Part shown: piece by piece, positions 1 through 7,994 of the stretch | Position numbering within the stretch: the stretch's first letter is position 1 | Layout: every line of letters begins with the position of its first letter | Source: Bordetella parapertussis | GTDB lineage: Bacteria; Pseudomonadota; Gammaproteobacteria; Burkholderiales; Burkholderiaceae_B | DNA: 8,538 bases | Direction: 5' to 3' | NCBI GenBank assembly: GCA_945868195.1 | Contig: CAMBLP010000089.1 | Location: 1-8,538 of the forward strand | Position numbers and translations under genes: made by a program | The notes under the pieces: generated by a model | Database searches by the model: none | Seen by the model: only the letters and a program-made list of their open reading frames with translations | What the model was told of the DNA's origin: nothing

Positions 1-990
1 CTGGAAATCGGCCAGCCCGAGCGGACCGTCTTTGTTTCGCGCAGACAAAGTTATCACGGCAATACTCTAGGCGCGCTTGCCGTAGGCGGAAACGAATGGC
101 GACGCGAGCCCTTTGCGCCCCTATTGATGGATGTGCCGCGCGTGGCACCTTGTTTTGAATACCGAGACCGGCTCGCACACGAATCCCAAGACGACTACAC
201 GCGTCGACTCCTCACCGAAATTGAACAAACCTTCCTTGCGACGGGACCTGAACGCATCATCGCTTTTTGTGCTGAAACCGTCGTCGGTGCAACAACAGGT
301 GCCGTGCCTCCTACACCGGGTTATCTGAAAGGTGTGCGTCAACTTTGTGACAAATACGGCATCCTGTATATCGCCGACGAAGTGATGTGCGGTATGGGTC
401 GTACAGGTACGCTGTACGCCTTTGAACAAGATGAAACGCTTCCGGATATTGTTGTGATCGCCAAAGGTCTTGGAGGCGGGTATCAGCCTATCGGTGCCCT
501 CCTCGCCCGTTCACACGTGGTCGAGGCGTTGAGACAAAAAAGCGGGATGTTCCAGCACGGGCATACCTATCTGGGACACCCTATCGCTTCGGCCGCCGCG
601 CTCGCAGTTCAACGGGTGCTTCAACGCGATCAATTGCTACCTCAGGTGCGCGCGCGAGGCGCTTATTTGACGGAGGCACTGCGCGTCGCCTTTGCGGATC
701 ATCCGCATGTCGGAGATATTCGAGGACGCGGTTTGTTTATGGCCGTTGAGCTTGTCAAGGACCGGACGACCCTAACCCCTTTCGATCACAATAAAAAATT
801 ACATGCCGTGATTAAACAACAGGCCATTAAGAATGGTCTGTTGGTATACCCGATGGGCGGGACGATTGATGGAAAAAGCGGTGACCACGTCCTTGTAGCA
901 CCGCCTTTTATCGTGAGCAACGACGAGCTCGATCAAATCGTTGGCTTACTCAAGCAATCGATCGACGAAAGCTTGAAACTTGTTGCTTAA
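1..990 (+). CDS. Class III PLP-dependent aminotransferase, 3' part (5' end outside window)
   Basis: The frame is open from base 1, so the gene begins upstream; 329 residues are visible and roughly the first 100-120 of a usual 430-460 residue enzyme are missing. It should transfer an amino group between an amine or amino acid and a keto acid using pyridoxal phosphate. Visible family marks are the YHGNT stretch near the start, a PTPGYL segment, the IADEVMCGMGRTG block with the cofactor-binding Asp (visible residue 126), and VIAKGLGGGY with the Schiff-base Lys (visible residue 155). A GHTYLGHP segment follows, then a complete C-terminal domain with RGRGLFMAVEL. It resembles the BioA/omega-transaminase-like group usually labelled aspartate aminotransferase family; the true substrate cannot be read from sequence. 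It is convergent with the Bug receptor gene, so it is not part of that operon, though a related pathway is possible. Confidence 0.93.
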   Translation: MEIGQPERTVFVSRRQSYHGNTLGALAVGGNEWRREPFAPLLMDVPRVAPCFEYRDRLAHESQDDYTRRLLTEIEQTFLATGPERIIAFCAETVVGATTGAVPPTPGYLKGVRQLCDKYGILYIADEVMCGMGRTGTLYAFEQDETLPDIVVIAKGLGGGYQPIGALLARSHVVEALRQKSGMFQHGHTYLGHPIASAAALAVQRVLQRDQLLPQVRARGAYLTEALRVAFADHPHVGDIRGRGLFMAVELVKDRTTLTPFDHNKKLHAVIKQQAIKNGLLVYPMGGTIDGKSGDHVLVAPPFIVSNDELDQIVGLLKQSIDESLKLVA

Positions 991-1967
991 TCAATACGCG
1001 CGCCTGACAGTCGTACGGCCTCAGACCAGTTTTTAACCTCTGAGGCGATGACTTTTTGAAAGGCTTCGGGCGAACTATTGTTCACCTCGCCACCCATGTC
1101 TTTGAGCCGCTGCGTCATCGCGGGTTCTGCCACGATTTTCTGAATATCCGCAGAGATTTTTTGACGCAAGGCGTTGTTCATCGTCCCGGGGCCATAAATC
1201 CCAAACCACGTCGCGGCTGTAAAATCAGGGATGCCCGCCTCATTCATCGTGGGCACCTTAGGGATCGCCGCCACACGTTGCGCATGCGCCAGCGCAATCG
1301 GTTTGAGCTTGCCCGAATTGATATAGGGCAGCGCTGCCGACAACGTGACGAAAGCGACTTGCACTTGGCCACCCATCAAATCAGTCAGCATCGGTGTATC
1401 GCCCTTGTAGGGCACATGCGTCAAAGGCGTACCTGTTTTAGATTTGAACAATTCGCCCGCAAGGTGCTGTGGCGTGCCATTGCCAGTAGAAGCCATGGTC
1501 AATCCATTCTTTTGCGCTTTGGCGTACTTGATTAATTCAGACAGTGAATTGACAGGCAAACTTGGGTTGGCCACCAACACTAGCGGAATGGTTGAAATCA
1601 AGGTAATTGGGGTGAAATCTTTGACGGGATCGTATTTCAACTTGCCATAGAGACTCGCACTGATCGTGTGGGCCGCCGTGGTGATATAGAGGGTATAGCC
1701 ATCGCCTGGAGCGCGCGCCACAGACTCCGCTGCGACCGTTGTGCCGGCTCCGGCACGGTTGGTCACGACCACTTGTTGTTTCCATTGTGCAGGGAGTTTT
1801 TCAGCGACCATACGTCCAATCACATCTGTCGCTCCACCGGCAGGATAAGGCACGACCAGCGTCACCGTTTTTTCAGGAAAACTCTGTGCAACGGCGACAC
1901 CAGCGAAACCAGCACCCACTAACAGAGCAACGCTGAGCAAGAGTCGGTTGATGATGTTCACGTTCAT
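987..1967 (-). CDS. Bug/TTT-family periplasmic solute-binding receptor
   Basis: A tripartite tricarboxylate transporter (TTT) type substrate-binding protein, about 326 residues, which captures a small carboxylated solute in the periplasm. Residues 1-27 form a Sec signal peptide: a positively charged start, a Leu/Val/Ala-rich core, and an AVA cleavage site before QSFPEK. The mature protein begins with the family hallmark VVPYPAGGATD (about residues 38-48), then NRAGAGTT, GDGYTLY, GNGTPQHLAGE, VPYKGDTPMLTDLMGGQV and the usual C-terminal segment. I chose ATG at 1967 because AAGG lies five bases before it. An in-frame ATG at 1985 would add MLNKAS; it directly follows the upstream gene's stop (TAAATG) but has no clear ribosome site. 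It is last in the leftward operon. No TctA/TctB membrane partners are visible, common for these receptors in Alcaligenaceae. The ligand is unknown; Bug proteins bind di- and tricarboxylates, amino acids, nicotinate and others. Confidence 0.93.
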   Translation of the reverse strand: MNVNIINRLLLSVALLVGAGFAGVAVAQSFPEKTVTLVVPYPAGGATDVIGRMVAEKLPAQWKQQVVVTNRAGAGTTVAAESVARAPGDGYTLYITTAAHTISASLYGKLKYDPVKDFTPITLISTIPLVLVANPSLPVNSLSELIKYAKAQKNGLTMASTGNGTPQHLAGELFKSKTGTPLTHVPYKGDTPMLTDLMGGQVQVAFVTLSAALPYINSGKLKPIALAHAQRVAAIPKVPTMNEAGIPDFTAATWFGIYGPGTMNNALRQKISADIQKIVAEPAMTQRLKDMGGEVNNSSPEAFQKVIASEVKNWSEAVRLSGARID

Positions 1968-1972
1968 GGATG

Positions 1973-1976
1973 CCTT
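1973..1976 (-). promoter_or_regulatory. Ribosome binding site favouring the inner start of the Bug receptor
   Basis: Read on the minus strand this is AAGG, five bases before the ATG at 1967. The alternative ATG at 1985 has only A-rich sequence before it and abuts the epimerase stop codon. The site therefore favours the shorter protein, whose signal peptide has the more usual length. Reinitiation at the TAAATG junction cannot be excluded. Confidence 0.5.
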
Positions 1977-1985
1977 GTTTAACAT

Positions 1986-3002
1986 TTATGTTTGTGATTC
2001 ACGCCAGGCTAACAAACGCGTGATGCCTTCGCGCATTTCTACTAGAGGTTTCCAACCAATGACTTCGCCCGCCTTGTCATGCGGGATATGGAAGGCGCCG
2101 CCAGAGGTCAGACGAACCTTGCCCGGGGGATCCGGACGTATTTCTGGTTTGAGATCACTCTTGCAATACTCAAGCACTAACGTCACCAACTCACCGGTCG
2201 TGATGGGCGCAGGACCTGACACGTTGACCGCCACATCGGTCGCCGTGCTTTGGAGCGCTGCAAGGTTGGCGCGCGCAACGTCCGAGACGTGCACAAAATG
2301 CTTGGTATCCGTGCCATCACCTGGCAAGACTGGTGCCTGTCCTTTGCGCACGAGATCGTAAGTTTCCATGATGTACAAGGAATTTGCGGCACGATAGTGT
2401 TGACGCTCTCCGTAAACCGTGGAATAACGCAGGACAACATAGTCCTGGCCGAAGGTCTGGTGATAATGACGACACAATTGCTCGCCCATGATTTTCGAGG
2501 CGCCATACAGGATCGCCGCCGGTGGGGCACCCACGGAATGAAAAGGGATCTCCTCGGATAAGGCGCCTTTGATGCCCGTCCCATAACCATACACAGCATT
2601 CGAAGAGGCGAAGATGATTTTCTTGACCTTGTTGACACGACACGCTTCGAGCATGTTTTGCGCGCCTCGAATGTTGACATCGACTGCTTGCCATGGCGTT
2701 TGGGAAAACCCCAGGGTCATATAGGCAGCCAAATGAACCACGCCATCGACGCCCTCGGTCGCCATCAGCAAGTCTGGCAAGCGCATTAAATCCGCACGTA
2801 CGATTTTGATACGCGGATTGTCCTGCAAATGCTGGATCGCCTCCATCGAACCGAAGGAGAAGTTATCCAACAACAACACCTCCCGCGCGCCTTCCTTGAG
2901 CAAGAGGTCGGCGGTGTGGGAGCCCACAAGGCTTGCAGCGCCTGCAATCAAAATACGGGAATCTTTGATATTTAAAGCTTGACCTTTCTTTATCGTTGTC
3001 AT
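1986..3002 (-). CDS. NAD-dependent epimerase/dehydratase (extended SDR)
   Basis: A 338-residue extended short-chain dehydrogenase/reductase of the UDP-glucose 4-epimerase/dehydratase type, expected in the cytoplasm. A Rossmann strand and glycine motif GAASLVG lie at residues 21-27. An acidic residue (D46, in LLLDNFS) ends the second strand as expected for NAD(H) preference. HLAAY (90-94), FASSNAVYG (131-139) with the active-site Ser, and YGASK (166-170) with the catalytic Tyr166 and Lys170 follow. RYSTVYGERQ and the FVHVSDVARA block are typical of sugar-nucleotide members. The middle Gly of the GxxGxxG motif is Ser here. The frame stays open upstream to 3164, but that overlaps the preceding gene; ATG 3002 lies 11 bases after that gene's stop and places the first Rossmann strand at a normal distance. 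Substrate unknown; its place beside a lyase and a solute receptor gives no evidence for polysaccharide synthesis. Confidence 0.9.
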   Translation of the reverse strand: MTTIKKGQALNIKDSRILIAGAASLVGSHTADLLLKEGAREVLLLDNFSFGSMEAIQHLQDNPRIKIVRADLMRLPDLLMATEGVDGVVHLAAYMTLGFSQTPWQAVDVNIRGAQNMLEACRVNKVKKIIFASSNAVYGYGTGIKGALSEEIPFHSVGAPPAAILYGASKIMGEQLCRHYHQTFGQDYVVLRYSTVYGERQHYRAANSLYIMETYDLVRKGQAPVLPGDGTDTKHFVHVSDVARANLAALQSTATDVAVNVSGPAPITTGELVTLVLEYCKSDLKPEIRPDPPGKVRLTSGGAFHIPHDKAGEVIGWKPLVEMREGITRLLAWRESQT

Positions 3003-3013
3003 GATGAATGGAC

Positions 3014-3934
3014 TCAGGCGGTAGGTTTCAAATAAACGGGGGCGATCGACTCTAGCGCTGTAGGTACGATCCCGAGCAAGGGATTGATCGGTGCGATAGA
3101 AGTATTGTCGACGGTCAATGAAGCCAGGTTGTCGCGCGACATCAAGGGCTCGCCGGGTAAGCATTCAAAAAAGAAAGCCTGTATGCGACCGATCGACAGA
3201 GGCAAAGCGATCACGGTGCGAGGATGACCGCTCCAGAGCGCGGCAAGCTCAACCAACTCACCCAAGGTATACACACGAGGCCCGGTGAGGTCGAAGGTCT
3301 GAGCACACGCCCAAGGTTGTGACATCGCGTTAAGAATCGCATCGGCGACATCCATGACAAACACGGGTTGCATTTTGGCTTTCGCGCCCGCGATCGGCAG
3401 GACGGGAAAGAATCGCGCCCAGCGCGCAAACATATTCATAAACTGGTCTTCGGGCCCAAAGACGACCGAAGGCCTGAAGATCGTGAATCCATCGTTTTTT
3501 GCATTGGCATAGGCTGACCGAATGGCCTGCTCGCCAGCGGCTTTGGAACGTAAATAGCCACTGGGTGCCTGGGCATCGGCGCCCAGCGCGCTCACATGGA
3601 TGAAACGCTTGGTGCCATGCGCCAGGCAAGCCTGTGCAATGCGTTTGGGTAATTGAACGTGGGCGCGATCAAAATCAGGGCCATAGGGCTGTCCTGAGCG
3701 ACTGTGCAAAATGCCGACGAGATTGATCACTACATCGCAACCGGCCACCAGACGATCCATCGTCGCATCGTCATGGATATCCGCCTGCATGACCGTCACA
3801 GTCGGATGCACCAAGAGCGCGCGGCCATGCTGATACTGACGCGTTGGTACATGCACGACGTGACCTTGGGCGACAAGACGACCGACAATTTGTCGACCCA
3901 GAAAACCCGCACCACCCATCACCAGAACACGCAT
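3014..3934 (-). CDS. NDUFA9-like atypical SDR, NAD(P)-binding protein
   Basis: A 306-residue atypical SDR of the group usually annotated as complex I NDUFA9 subunit family protein. Residues 2-13 give the first Rossmann strand and GGAGFLG nucleotide-binding loop; NLVGIL (71-76), FIHVSALGA (111-119), YLRSK (127-131, the Tyr-x-x-x-Lys pair) and FRPSVVFGPED (153-163) follow in the usual order. The C-terminal half contains MQPVFVMDVADAI and a FDLTGP segment. It then ends with MSRDNLASLTVDN, a tail I associate with this group. The role of bacterial members is poorly defined: quinone-related, chaperone-like or redox-sensing functions have been suggested for relatives, and an enzymatic role is not proven. 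The start is well supported by GGAG seven bases before ATG. It is the second gene of the leftward operon, 21 bases after the lyase and 11 bases before the epimerase; no respiratory genes adjoin it. Confidence 0.88.
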   Translation of the reverse strand: MRVLVMGGAGFLGRQIVGRLVAQGHVVHVPTRQYQHGRALLVHPTVTVMQADIHDDATMDRLVAGCDVVINLVGILHSRSGQPYGPDFDRAHVQLPKRIAQACLAHGTKRFIHVSALGADAQAPSGYLRSKAAGEQAIRSAYANAKNDGFTIFRPSVVFGPEDQFMNMFARWARFFPVLPIAGAKAKMQPVFVMDVADAILNAMSQPWACAQTFDLTGPRVYTLGELVELAALWSGHPRTVIALPLSIGRIQAFFFECLPGEPLMSRDNLASLTVDNTSIAPINPLLGIVPTALESIAPVYLKPTA

Positions 3935-3941
3935 CGTTGTA

Positions 3942-3945
3942 CTCC
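3942..3945 (-). promoter_or_regulatory. Ribosome binding site of the NDUFA9-like SDR
   Basis: GGAG on the minus strand, seven bases before the ATG at 3934. It lies within the 21-base gap after the lyase stop codon and fixes the start. A nearer-upstream ATG overlapping this GGAG is in another frame. Confidence 0.6.
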
Positions 3946-3955
3946 ATGAAAAAAC

Positions 3956-4927
3956 TTAGACTTGCGTCAAAAAGCCCGCATAAGCCTGCAAGTCTACATT
4001 ACCACCGCTAATGATCACGCCGACGCGCGCACCCTTTTCAACCGGCAAGACGCCCTGTAGTAGCGCCGCGGCACCCAAGCATCCTGTTGGCTCGACCACT
4101 ATCTTCATTCGCTCCGCAAAGAAGCGCATCGCCGAGAGCAATTGGGGGTCTGTCACCGTCAAGATATCGGTGACACGCTGCTTGATGACCCCAAACGTCA
4201 ACTGGCCTAGATAGAGCGTGAGGGCGCCATCAGCAATGGAGCGTGGTGGATCAATATGCACCACCTCGCCTTTGCGTAAGGACTGCTGACCGTCATTGCC
4301 CGCCTCGGGCTCGACGCCAAAAACTTTGCACTGAGGACTCAGTGCGGATGCCGACAACAAGCTACCGGAAAGCAGGCCACCACCGCCCAAACATACCAGC
4401 AAGTAATCAAGCTCGCCGACATCTTCGAATAACTCTTTCGCGGCGGTAGCTTGTCCCGAGATCACATGGAAGTGATCATACGGAGGGATCAGTGCCATCC
4501 CTGACTTTTTTTGCATCTCACGGGCGATGTCATCGCGACTTTCTTTGTAACGGTCATAACTGACCACCGTGGCGCCATAGCCTTGGGTCGCCGCTTTTTT
4601 AGCCGCAGGGGCGTCGTGCGGCATGATGATGGTCGTCGCCACGCCGAGCAACTTGCCCGCGAGCGCGATGGCTTGCGCATGATTACCCGAAGAAAATGTC
4701 AACACACCAGCGCGACGCTGCTCGGGCGAGAGATTGGCAATCGAGTTGTAGGCGCCTCGAAACTTGAAGGCTCCAGTCCGCTGAAAATTATCACATTTAA
4801 AAAATACCTGCGCGCCCGTCATTCGGTCCGCAGTCGCGGAGGTCATCACGGGTGTGCGGTGGGCGACACCTTTGAGCGTCTCAGACGCACGCACCACATC
4901 TTCATATGTTGGTAACACAATCGACAT
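3956..4927 (-). CDS. Threo-3-hydroxy-L-aspartate ammonia-lyase / serine-racemase-like PLP lyase
   Basis: A 323-residue fold-type II PLP enzyme of the threonine dehydratase/serine racemase family, without the C-terminal ACT regulatory domain of biosynthetic IlvA (about 500 residues). The cofactor Lys is K55 in FKFRGA; SSGNHAQ (79-85) binds the substrate carboxylate; GGGGLLSG (181-188) holds the PLP phosphate; SGGN (307-310) contacts the pyridine ring. GVEPEAGNDGQQS (204-216) matches the divalent-metal site of serine racemase-like enzymes (E206, G210 and D212 by position). This wording is what I associate with threo-3-hydroxyaspartate ammonia-lyases, which make oxaloacetate and ammonia. Serine or threonine dehydratase, or serine racemase, remain possible. 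GAGG five bases before ATG gives a strong start. First gene of the leftward four-gene unit, divergent from ruvB. Confidence 0.9.
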   Translation of the reverse strand: MSIVLPTYEDVVRASETLKGVAHRTPVMTSATADRMTGAQVFFKCDNFQRTGAFKFRGAYNSIANLSPEQRRAGVLTFSSGNHAQAIALAGKLLGVATTIIMPHDAPAAKKAATQGYGATVVSYDRYKESRDDIAREMQKKSGMALIPPYDHFHVISGQATAAKELFEDVGELDYLLVCLGGGGLLSGSLLSASALSPQCKVFGVEPEAGNDGQQSLRKGEVVHIDPPRSIADGALTLYLGQLTFGVIKQRVTDILTVTDPQLLSAMRFFAERMKIVVEPTGCLGAAALLQGVLPVEKGARVGVIISGGNVDLQAYAGFLTQV

Positions 4928-5024
4928 TGCTTCCTCTCATTTACAGATCTTAGATGCCGGATAGTGTACGATTGTCTGAGCAACATTGTGCGGTTTACAC
5001 CCTTTAGGACCAATTTTTACATTC
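4928..5024. promoter_or_regulatory. Divergent spacer between the lyase operon and ruvB
   Basis: These 97 bases must hold the start signals for both the leftward operon and ruvB. The lyase ribosome site (GAGG, minus strand, 4933-4936) is clear. Promoters are weak by eye: on the minus strand TTGGTC (5008-5013), 17 bases, then CACAAT (4985-4990); on the plus strand TTGTCT (4972-4977), 16 bases, then TTTACA (4994-4999). Each matches the sigma-70 consensus at about 7 of 12 positions, so they are candidates only, and they overlap. GTGTA and TACAC half-sites occur near 4964 and 4996, a loose dyad with no known binder. No regulator gene is adjacent. Confidence 0.35.
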
Positions 5025-6095
5025 ATGGCGATACAGTCGGACTCTCTTAGTTCCCGTGCCGAAGCCTCGCGTCTGGTGACGCCTCAGGCTGCGACACCCA
5101 ATGAGGAAACCATTGAACGTGCTCTGCGCCCCCGAGCCCTCGAGGAATACGTCGGCCAACAGCGCGTGCGCGAGCAACTGCAGATTTTTATCGCCGCTGC
5201 GCGCAATCGCCAAGAATCCTTGGATCATGTCTTGCTCTTTGGCCCACCTGGACTTGGTAAAACAACGCTGGCGCACATCATCGCCCATGAAATGGGTGTC
5301 AATATGCGCCAAACCTCGGGGCCGGTGCTTGAGCGGCCGGGCGACTTGGCGGCTTTATTGACCAACCTCGAGCGTAACGATGTGTTGTTTATCGACGAGA
5401 TTCATCGCCTATCGCCTGTTGTCGAAGAGATTTTGTACCCCGCACTCGAAGACTTTCAAATCGATATCCTGATTGGTGAAGGACCTGCTGCGCGCAGCGT
5501 CAAGCTTGATCTGCAGCCCTTTACCCTGGTGGGTGCCACGACACGCGCCGGCATGCTCACCAACCCGTTGCGTGATCGTTTTGGCATTGTGTCGCGTCTG
5601 GAGTTTTATACGCCTGAAGAACTCACGCGCATTGCGACCCGCAGCGCCGGTTTGCTGCAAGTCCCCATCACACCAGACGGTGCCTCCGAGGTTGCCAGAC
5701 GTTCTCGTGGCACGCCTCGTATCGCCAACCGTCTGTTGCGCCGTGTGCGCGACTATGCCCAGGTCAAAGCCAAAGGCACCATCGATGCGACCGTCGCCAA
5801 TGCCGCGTTAGCCATGCTTGAGGTTGATCCACAAGGTCTTGATTTGATGGACCGCAAGTTGCTTGAGGCGATCGTGCACAAATTCGATGGCGGGCCGGTC
5901 GGTGTCGACAGCCTGGCGGCTGCGATTGGCGAGGAGCGCGACACGATCGAGGATGTGATCGAGCCCTATTTAATCCAACACGGCTACCTGCAGCGTACGC
6001 CGCGTGGACGGATGGCGACGCAAACAACATGGCGTCATCTTGGCTTGACGCCACCCAAGGCACCCCCTGCCGATGGACCTTTGTTTGCCGAGTAA
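5025..6095 (+). CDS. ruvB: Holliday junction branch migration DNA helicase RuvB
   Basis: RuvB is the AAA+ ring motor that, loaded by RuvA, pulls DNA through Holliday junctions during recombinational repair. The 356-residue protein is full length for the family. Walker A GPPGLGKT lies at 73-80, Walker B LFIDEIH at 121-127, sensor 1/arginine-finger segment GATTRAG at 170-176 with R174 at the same number as the E. coli finger, and [16 protein letters not shown] with the sensor 2 Arg. The C-terminal winged-helix domain contains [18 protein letters not shown] and [17 protein letters not shown]. The start MAIQSDSL agrees with what I recall of Bordetella RuvB. The frame is open to a TTG at 4986, but those 13 residues are not family-like. 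No good Shine-Dalgarno precedes ATG 5025; an AGGA lies about 15 bases upstream, rather far. ruvA and ruvC are not adjacent. Confidence 0.97.
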   Translation: MAIQSDSLSSRAEASRLVTPQAATPNEETIERALRPRALEEYVGQQRVREQLQIFIAAARNRQESLDHVLLFGPPGLGKTTLAHIIAHEMGVNMRQTSGPVLERPGDLAALLTNLERNDVLFIDEIHRLSPVVEEILYPALEDFQIDILIGEGPAARSVKLDLQPFTLVGATTRAGMLTNPLRDRFGIVSRLEFYTPEELTRIATRSAGLLQVPITPDGASEVARRSRGTPRIANRLLRRVRDYAQVKAKGTIDATVANAALAMLEVDPQGLDLMDRKLLEAIVHKFDGGPVGVDSLAAAIGEERDTIEDVIEPYLIQHGYLQRTPRGRMATQTTWRHLGLTPPKAPPADGPLFAE

Positions 6096-6110
6096 CTAAA
6101 GGCGCTCGTC

Positions 6111-7994
6111 TCAGGGCTCGGTATGCGCTTCGATACACGCCAAAATCGAGTCGCCATAAGACTCGAGCTTGCGAACCCCCACCCCATTGACATGAGCCAG
6201 AGACTCTAGACTATCGGGGCGGGCCATCGCAATTTCGCGCAGCGTGGCATCATGAAAGATGACATATGCGGGTACGCCATGACTGCGCGCGATCTCTGCG
6301 CGCCATTGACGCAATGCTTGGAAAATCTCCTGCGCGCCCATTGGCAAGTCAGGTTGTAAAGTTTTGGATTTTGGCGTGGCTGCGCGCGCGGTGCGCTCAG
6401 CTTCGCGCCGAAGCATCAGTGTGCGTTCGCCCTTGAGGACTGCACGACTTTCTTCGGTCAGCGCAAGAGTGCCATAGCCCTCCTGATCTACCACCAATAA
6501 GCGATTGGCCAGCAATTGCCTCAAGACACTGCGCCAGGCTTGCTCGGAAAGATCCTGTCCAATACCGAATACCGTGAGTTTTTCGTGCTCATTTTCAAGC
6601 ACGCGCGGTGTGGCTTTTCCACGCAAGATATCGATCAGGTGTCCCGCACCGTAGCGCTGACCGCGCTCTTTCATCAACCGATAAATCGCGGACAACATTT
6701 TTTGCGCCGCGATCGTCCCATCCCAGGCCTCGGGCGGTTGCAAGCAGTTATCACAGTTGCCGCAAGGCTCGAGGCGTTGACCAAAGTACTGAAGTAGGCG
6801 TTGCCTGCGGCAGGCGATTGCCTCGCACATCGCCAACATGGCATCGAGTTGCGACCCCAAGCGGCGTCTAAAAGCCTCGTCACCCGCCGACTCGTCGATC
6901 ATGCGCCGCTGTTGCACGACGTCTTGCAGGCCGTAGGCCAACCAGGCTGTGGCAGGCAAGCCGTCCCGGCCCGCGCGTCCGGTTTCCTGGTAATAGCCCT
7001 CAAGCGACTTGGGCATATCAATATGGGCCACAAAACGCACATCGGGTTTATCGATTCCCATCCCAAAGGCAATCGTCGCCACCATCACGATGCCGTCTTC
7101 GCGCAAAAATCTTGACTGGTTTTGCGCCCGAACTTGCGCACCTAGGCCAGCGTGATAAGGCAAGGCCTCGATCCCATTTGCACACAAAAATGCAGCCGTT
7201 TCCTCGACCTTGTTGCGTGACAGACAATAGATAATCCCGGCATCACCCGCATGCTCTTGCTTGAGGAGCAGCAACAACTGTTTGCGCACGTCTTGTTTTT
7301 CAACAATGTTGTAGCGGATGTTGGGACGGTCAAAGCTGGCGACAAAATGACGCGCATCGTCGAGCGACAGTCGTTCGACGATTTCACGGCGCGTGACATC
7401 GGTTGCGGTTGCGGTCAGCGCGATCCGGGGCACCTCGGGCCAATGCTCATGCAGCATGGACAAGCCTAGATACTCGGGACGGAAATCGTGCCCCCATTGC
7501 GACACGCAATGCGCCTCGTCAATAGCGAACAGCGCAATCTTGCCTCTTTCGAGCAGCTGAATACAACGGTCAGTCAATAAACGCTCAGGTGCGACATACA
7601 GTAGATCGAGCTGTCCGCTCAAGAACGCCTGCTCGACGTCTTTGGTGTCTTGCCAATCTTGGGTCGAATTCAGAAACGCAGCGCGCACCCCGAGTTCGGT
7701 CAGTGCATCCACCTGATCTTGCATCAGTGCGATGAGCGGAGAAATCACAATTCCGGTCCCTGATCGCACCAGTGCGGGCACCTGATAGCACAGAGACTTT
7801 CCACCACCCGTCGGCATCAGCACCAAGGCGTCGCCACCCTGAATCACATGTTCGACGATCGCATGCTGGTCACCGCGAAACGATTCATAGCCGAACACTC
7901 TCGCCAAGACCTCGGAGGCGTCCGTTTGACGGGCGCTTTTCGACGTCCTGAGAGATAAAGGTGGGTCAGAAGCGAAAGCGCTTGGGTCAAGCAT
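6111..7994 (-). CDS. recQ: ATP-dependent DNA helicase RecQ
   Basis: A 627-residue bacterial RecQ, a 3'-5' superfamily 2 helicase that starts and restrains recombination and helps restart forks. Order of parts: Q-like motif 0 around FGYESFRGDQ (34-43); Walker A PTGGGKS (61-67); DEAH box (159-162) followed by the aromatic-rich loop CVSQWGHDFRPEY; TATAT motif III (194-198); motif VI QETGRAGRDG (336-345). A zinc site with C395, C411, C414 and C417 follows, then a winged-helix RQC domain to about 525. A C-terminal HRDC domain (about 550-625) contains PAYVIFHDATLREIA. All catalytic parts are intact and the length matches E. coli RecQ plus about 20 N-terminal residues. The ATG has no obvious ribosome site, but a stop lies four codons upstream in frame and no better start follows before the core. 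Convergent with ruvB (15-base gap), divergent from glnS. Confidence 0.97.
   Translation of the reverse strand: MLDPSAFASDPPLSLRTSKSARQTDASEVLARVFGYESFRGDQHAIVEHVIQGGDALVLMPTGGGKSLCYQVPALVRSGTGIVISPLIALMQDQVDALTELGVRAAFLNSTQDWQDTKDVEQAFLSGQLDLLYVAPERLLTDRCIQLLERGKIALFAIDEAHCVSQWGHDFRPEYLGLSMLHEHWPEVPRIALTATATDVTRREIVERLSLDDARHFVASFDRPNIRYNIVEKQDVRKQLLLLLKQEHAGDAGIIYCLSRNKVEETAAFLCANGIEALPYHAGLGAQVRAQNQSRFLREDGIVMVATIAFGMGIDKPDVRFVAHIDMPKSLEGYYQETGRAGRDGLPATAWLAYGLQDVVQQRRMIDESAGDEAFRRRLGSQLDAMLAMCEAIACRRQRLLQYFGQRLEPCGNCDNCLQPPEAWDGTIAAQKMLSAIYRLMKERGQRYGAGHLIDILRGKATPRVLENEHEKLTVFGIGQDLSEQAWRSVLRQLLANRLLVVDQEGYGTLALTEESRAVLKGERTLMLRREAERTARAATPKSKTLQPDLPMGAQEIFQALRQWRAEIARSHGVPAYVIFHDATLREIAMARPDSLESLAHVNGVGVRKLESYGDSILACIEAHTEP

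Noticed and set aside
1056..1535. 159-codon plus-strand frame inside the Bug receptor gene
   Set aside because: His/Arg-rich composition with no recognisable motif, lying entirely antisense to a well-supported gene; expected by chance in GC-rich coding DNA.
3003..3164. 54-residue N-terminal extension of the epimerase
   Set aside because: It would overlap the preceding SDR gene by about 150 bases, its Arg-rich sequence looks like an out-of-frame translation of that gene, and the fold normally begins close to the ATG at 3002.
4511..4915. 134-codon plus-strand frame inside the lyase gene
   Set aside because: Antisense shadow of the lyase with no family motif or clear ribosome site.
4986..5024. 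TTG start adding 13 residues to RuvB
   Set aside because: The added residues do not resemble RuvB, no ribosome site precedes the TTG, and the MAIQSDSL start fits the family.
6088..6121. Possible bidirectional terminator between ruvB and recQ
   Set aside because: Only four- to five-base CGAG/CTCG arms with large loops and no T-run; not a convincing intrinsic terminator.
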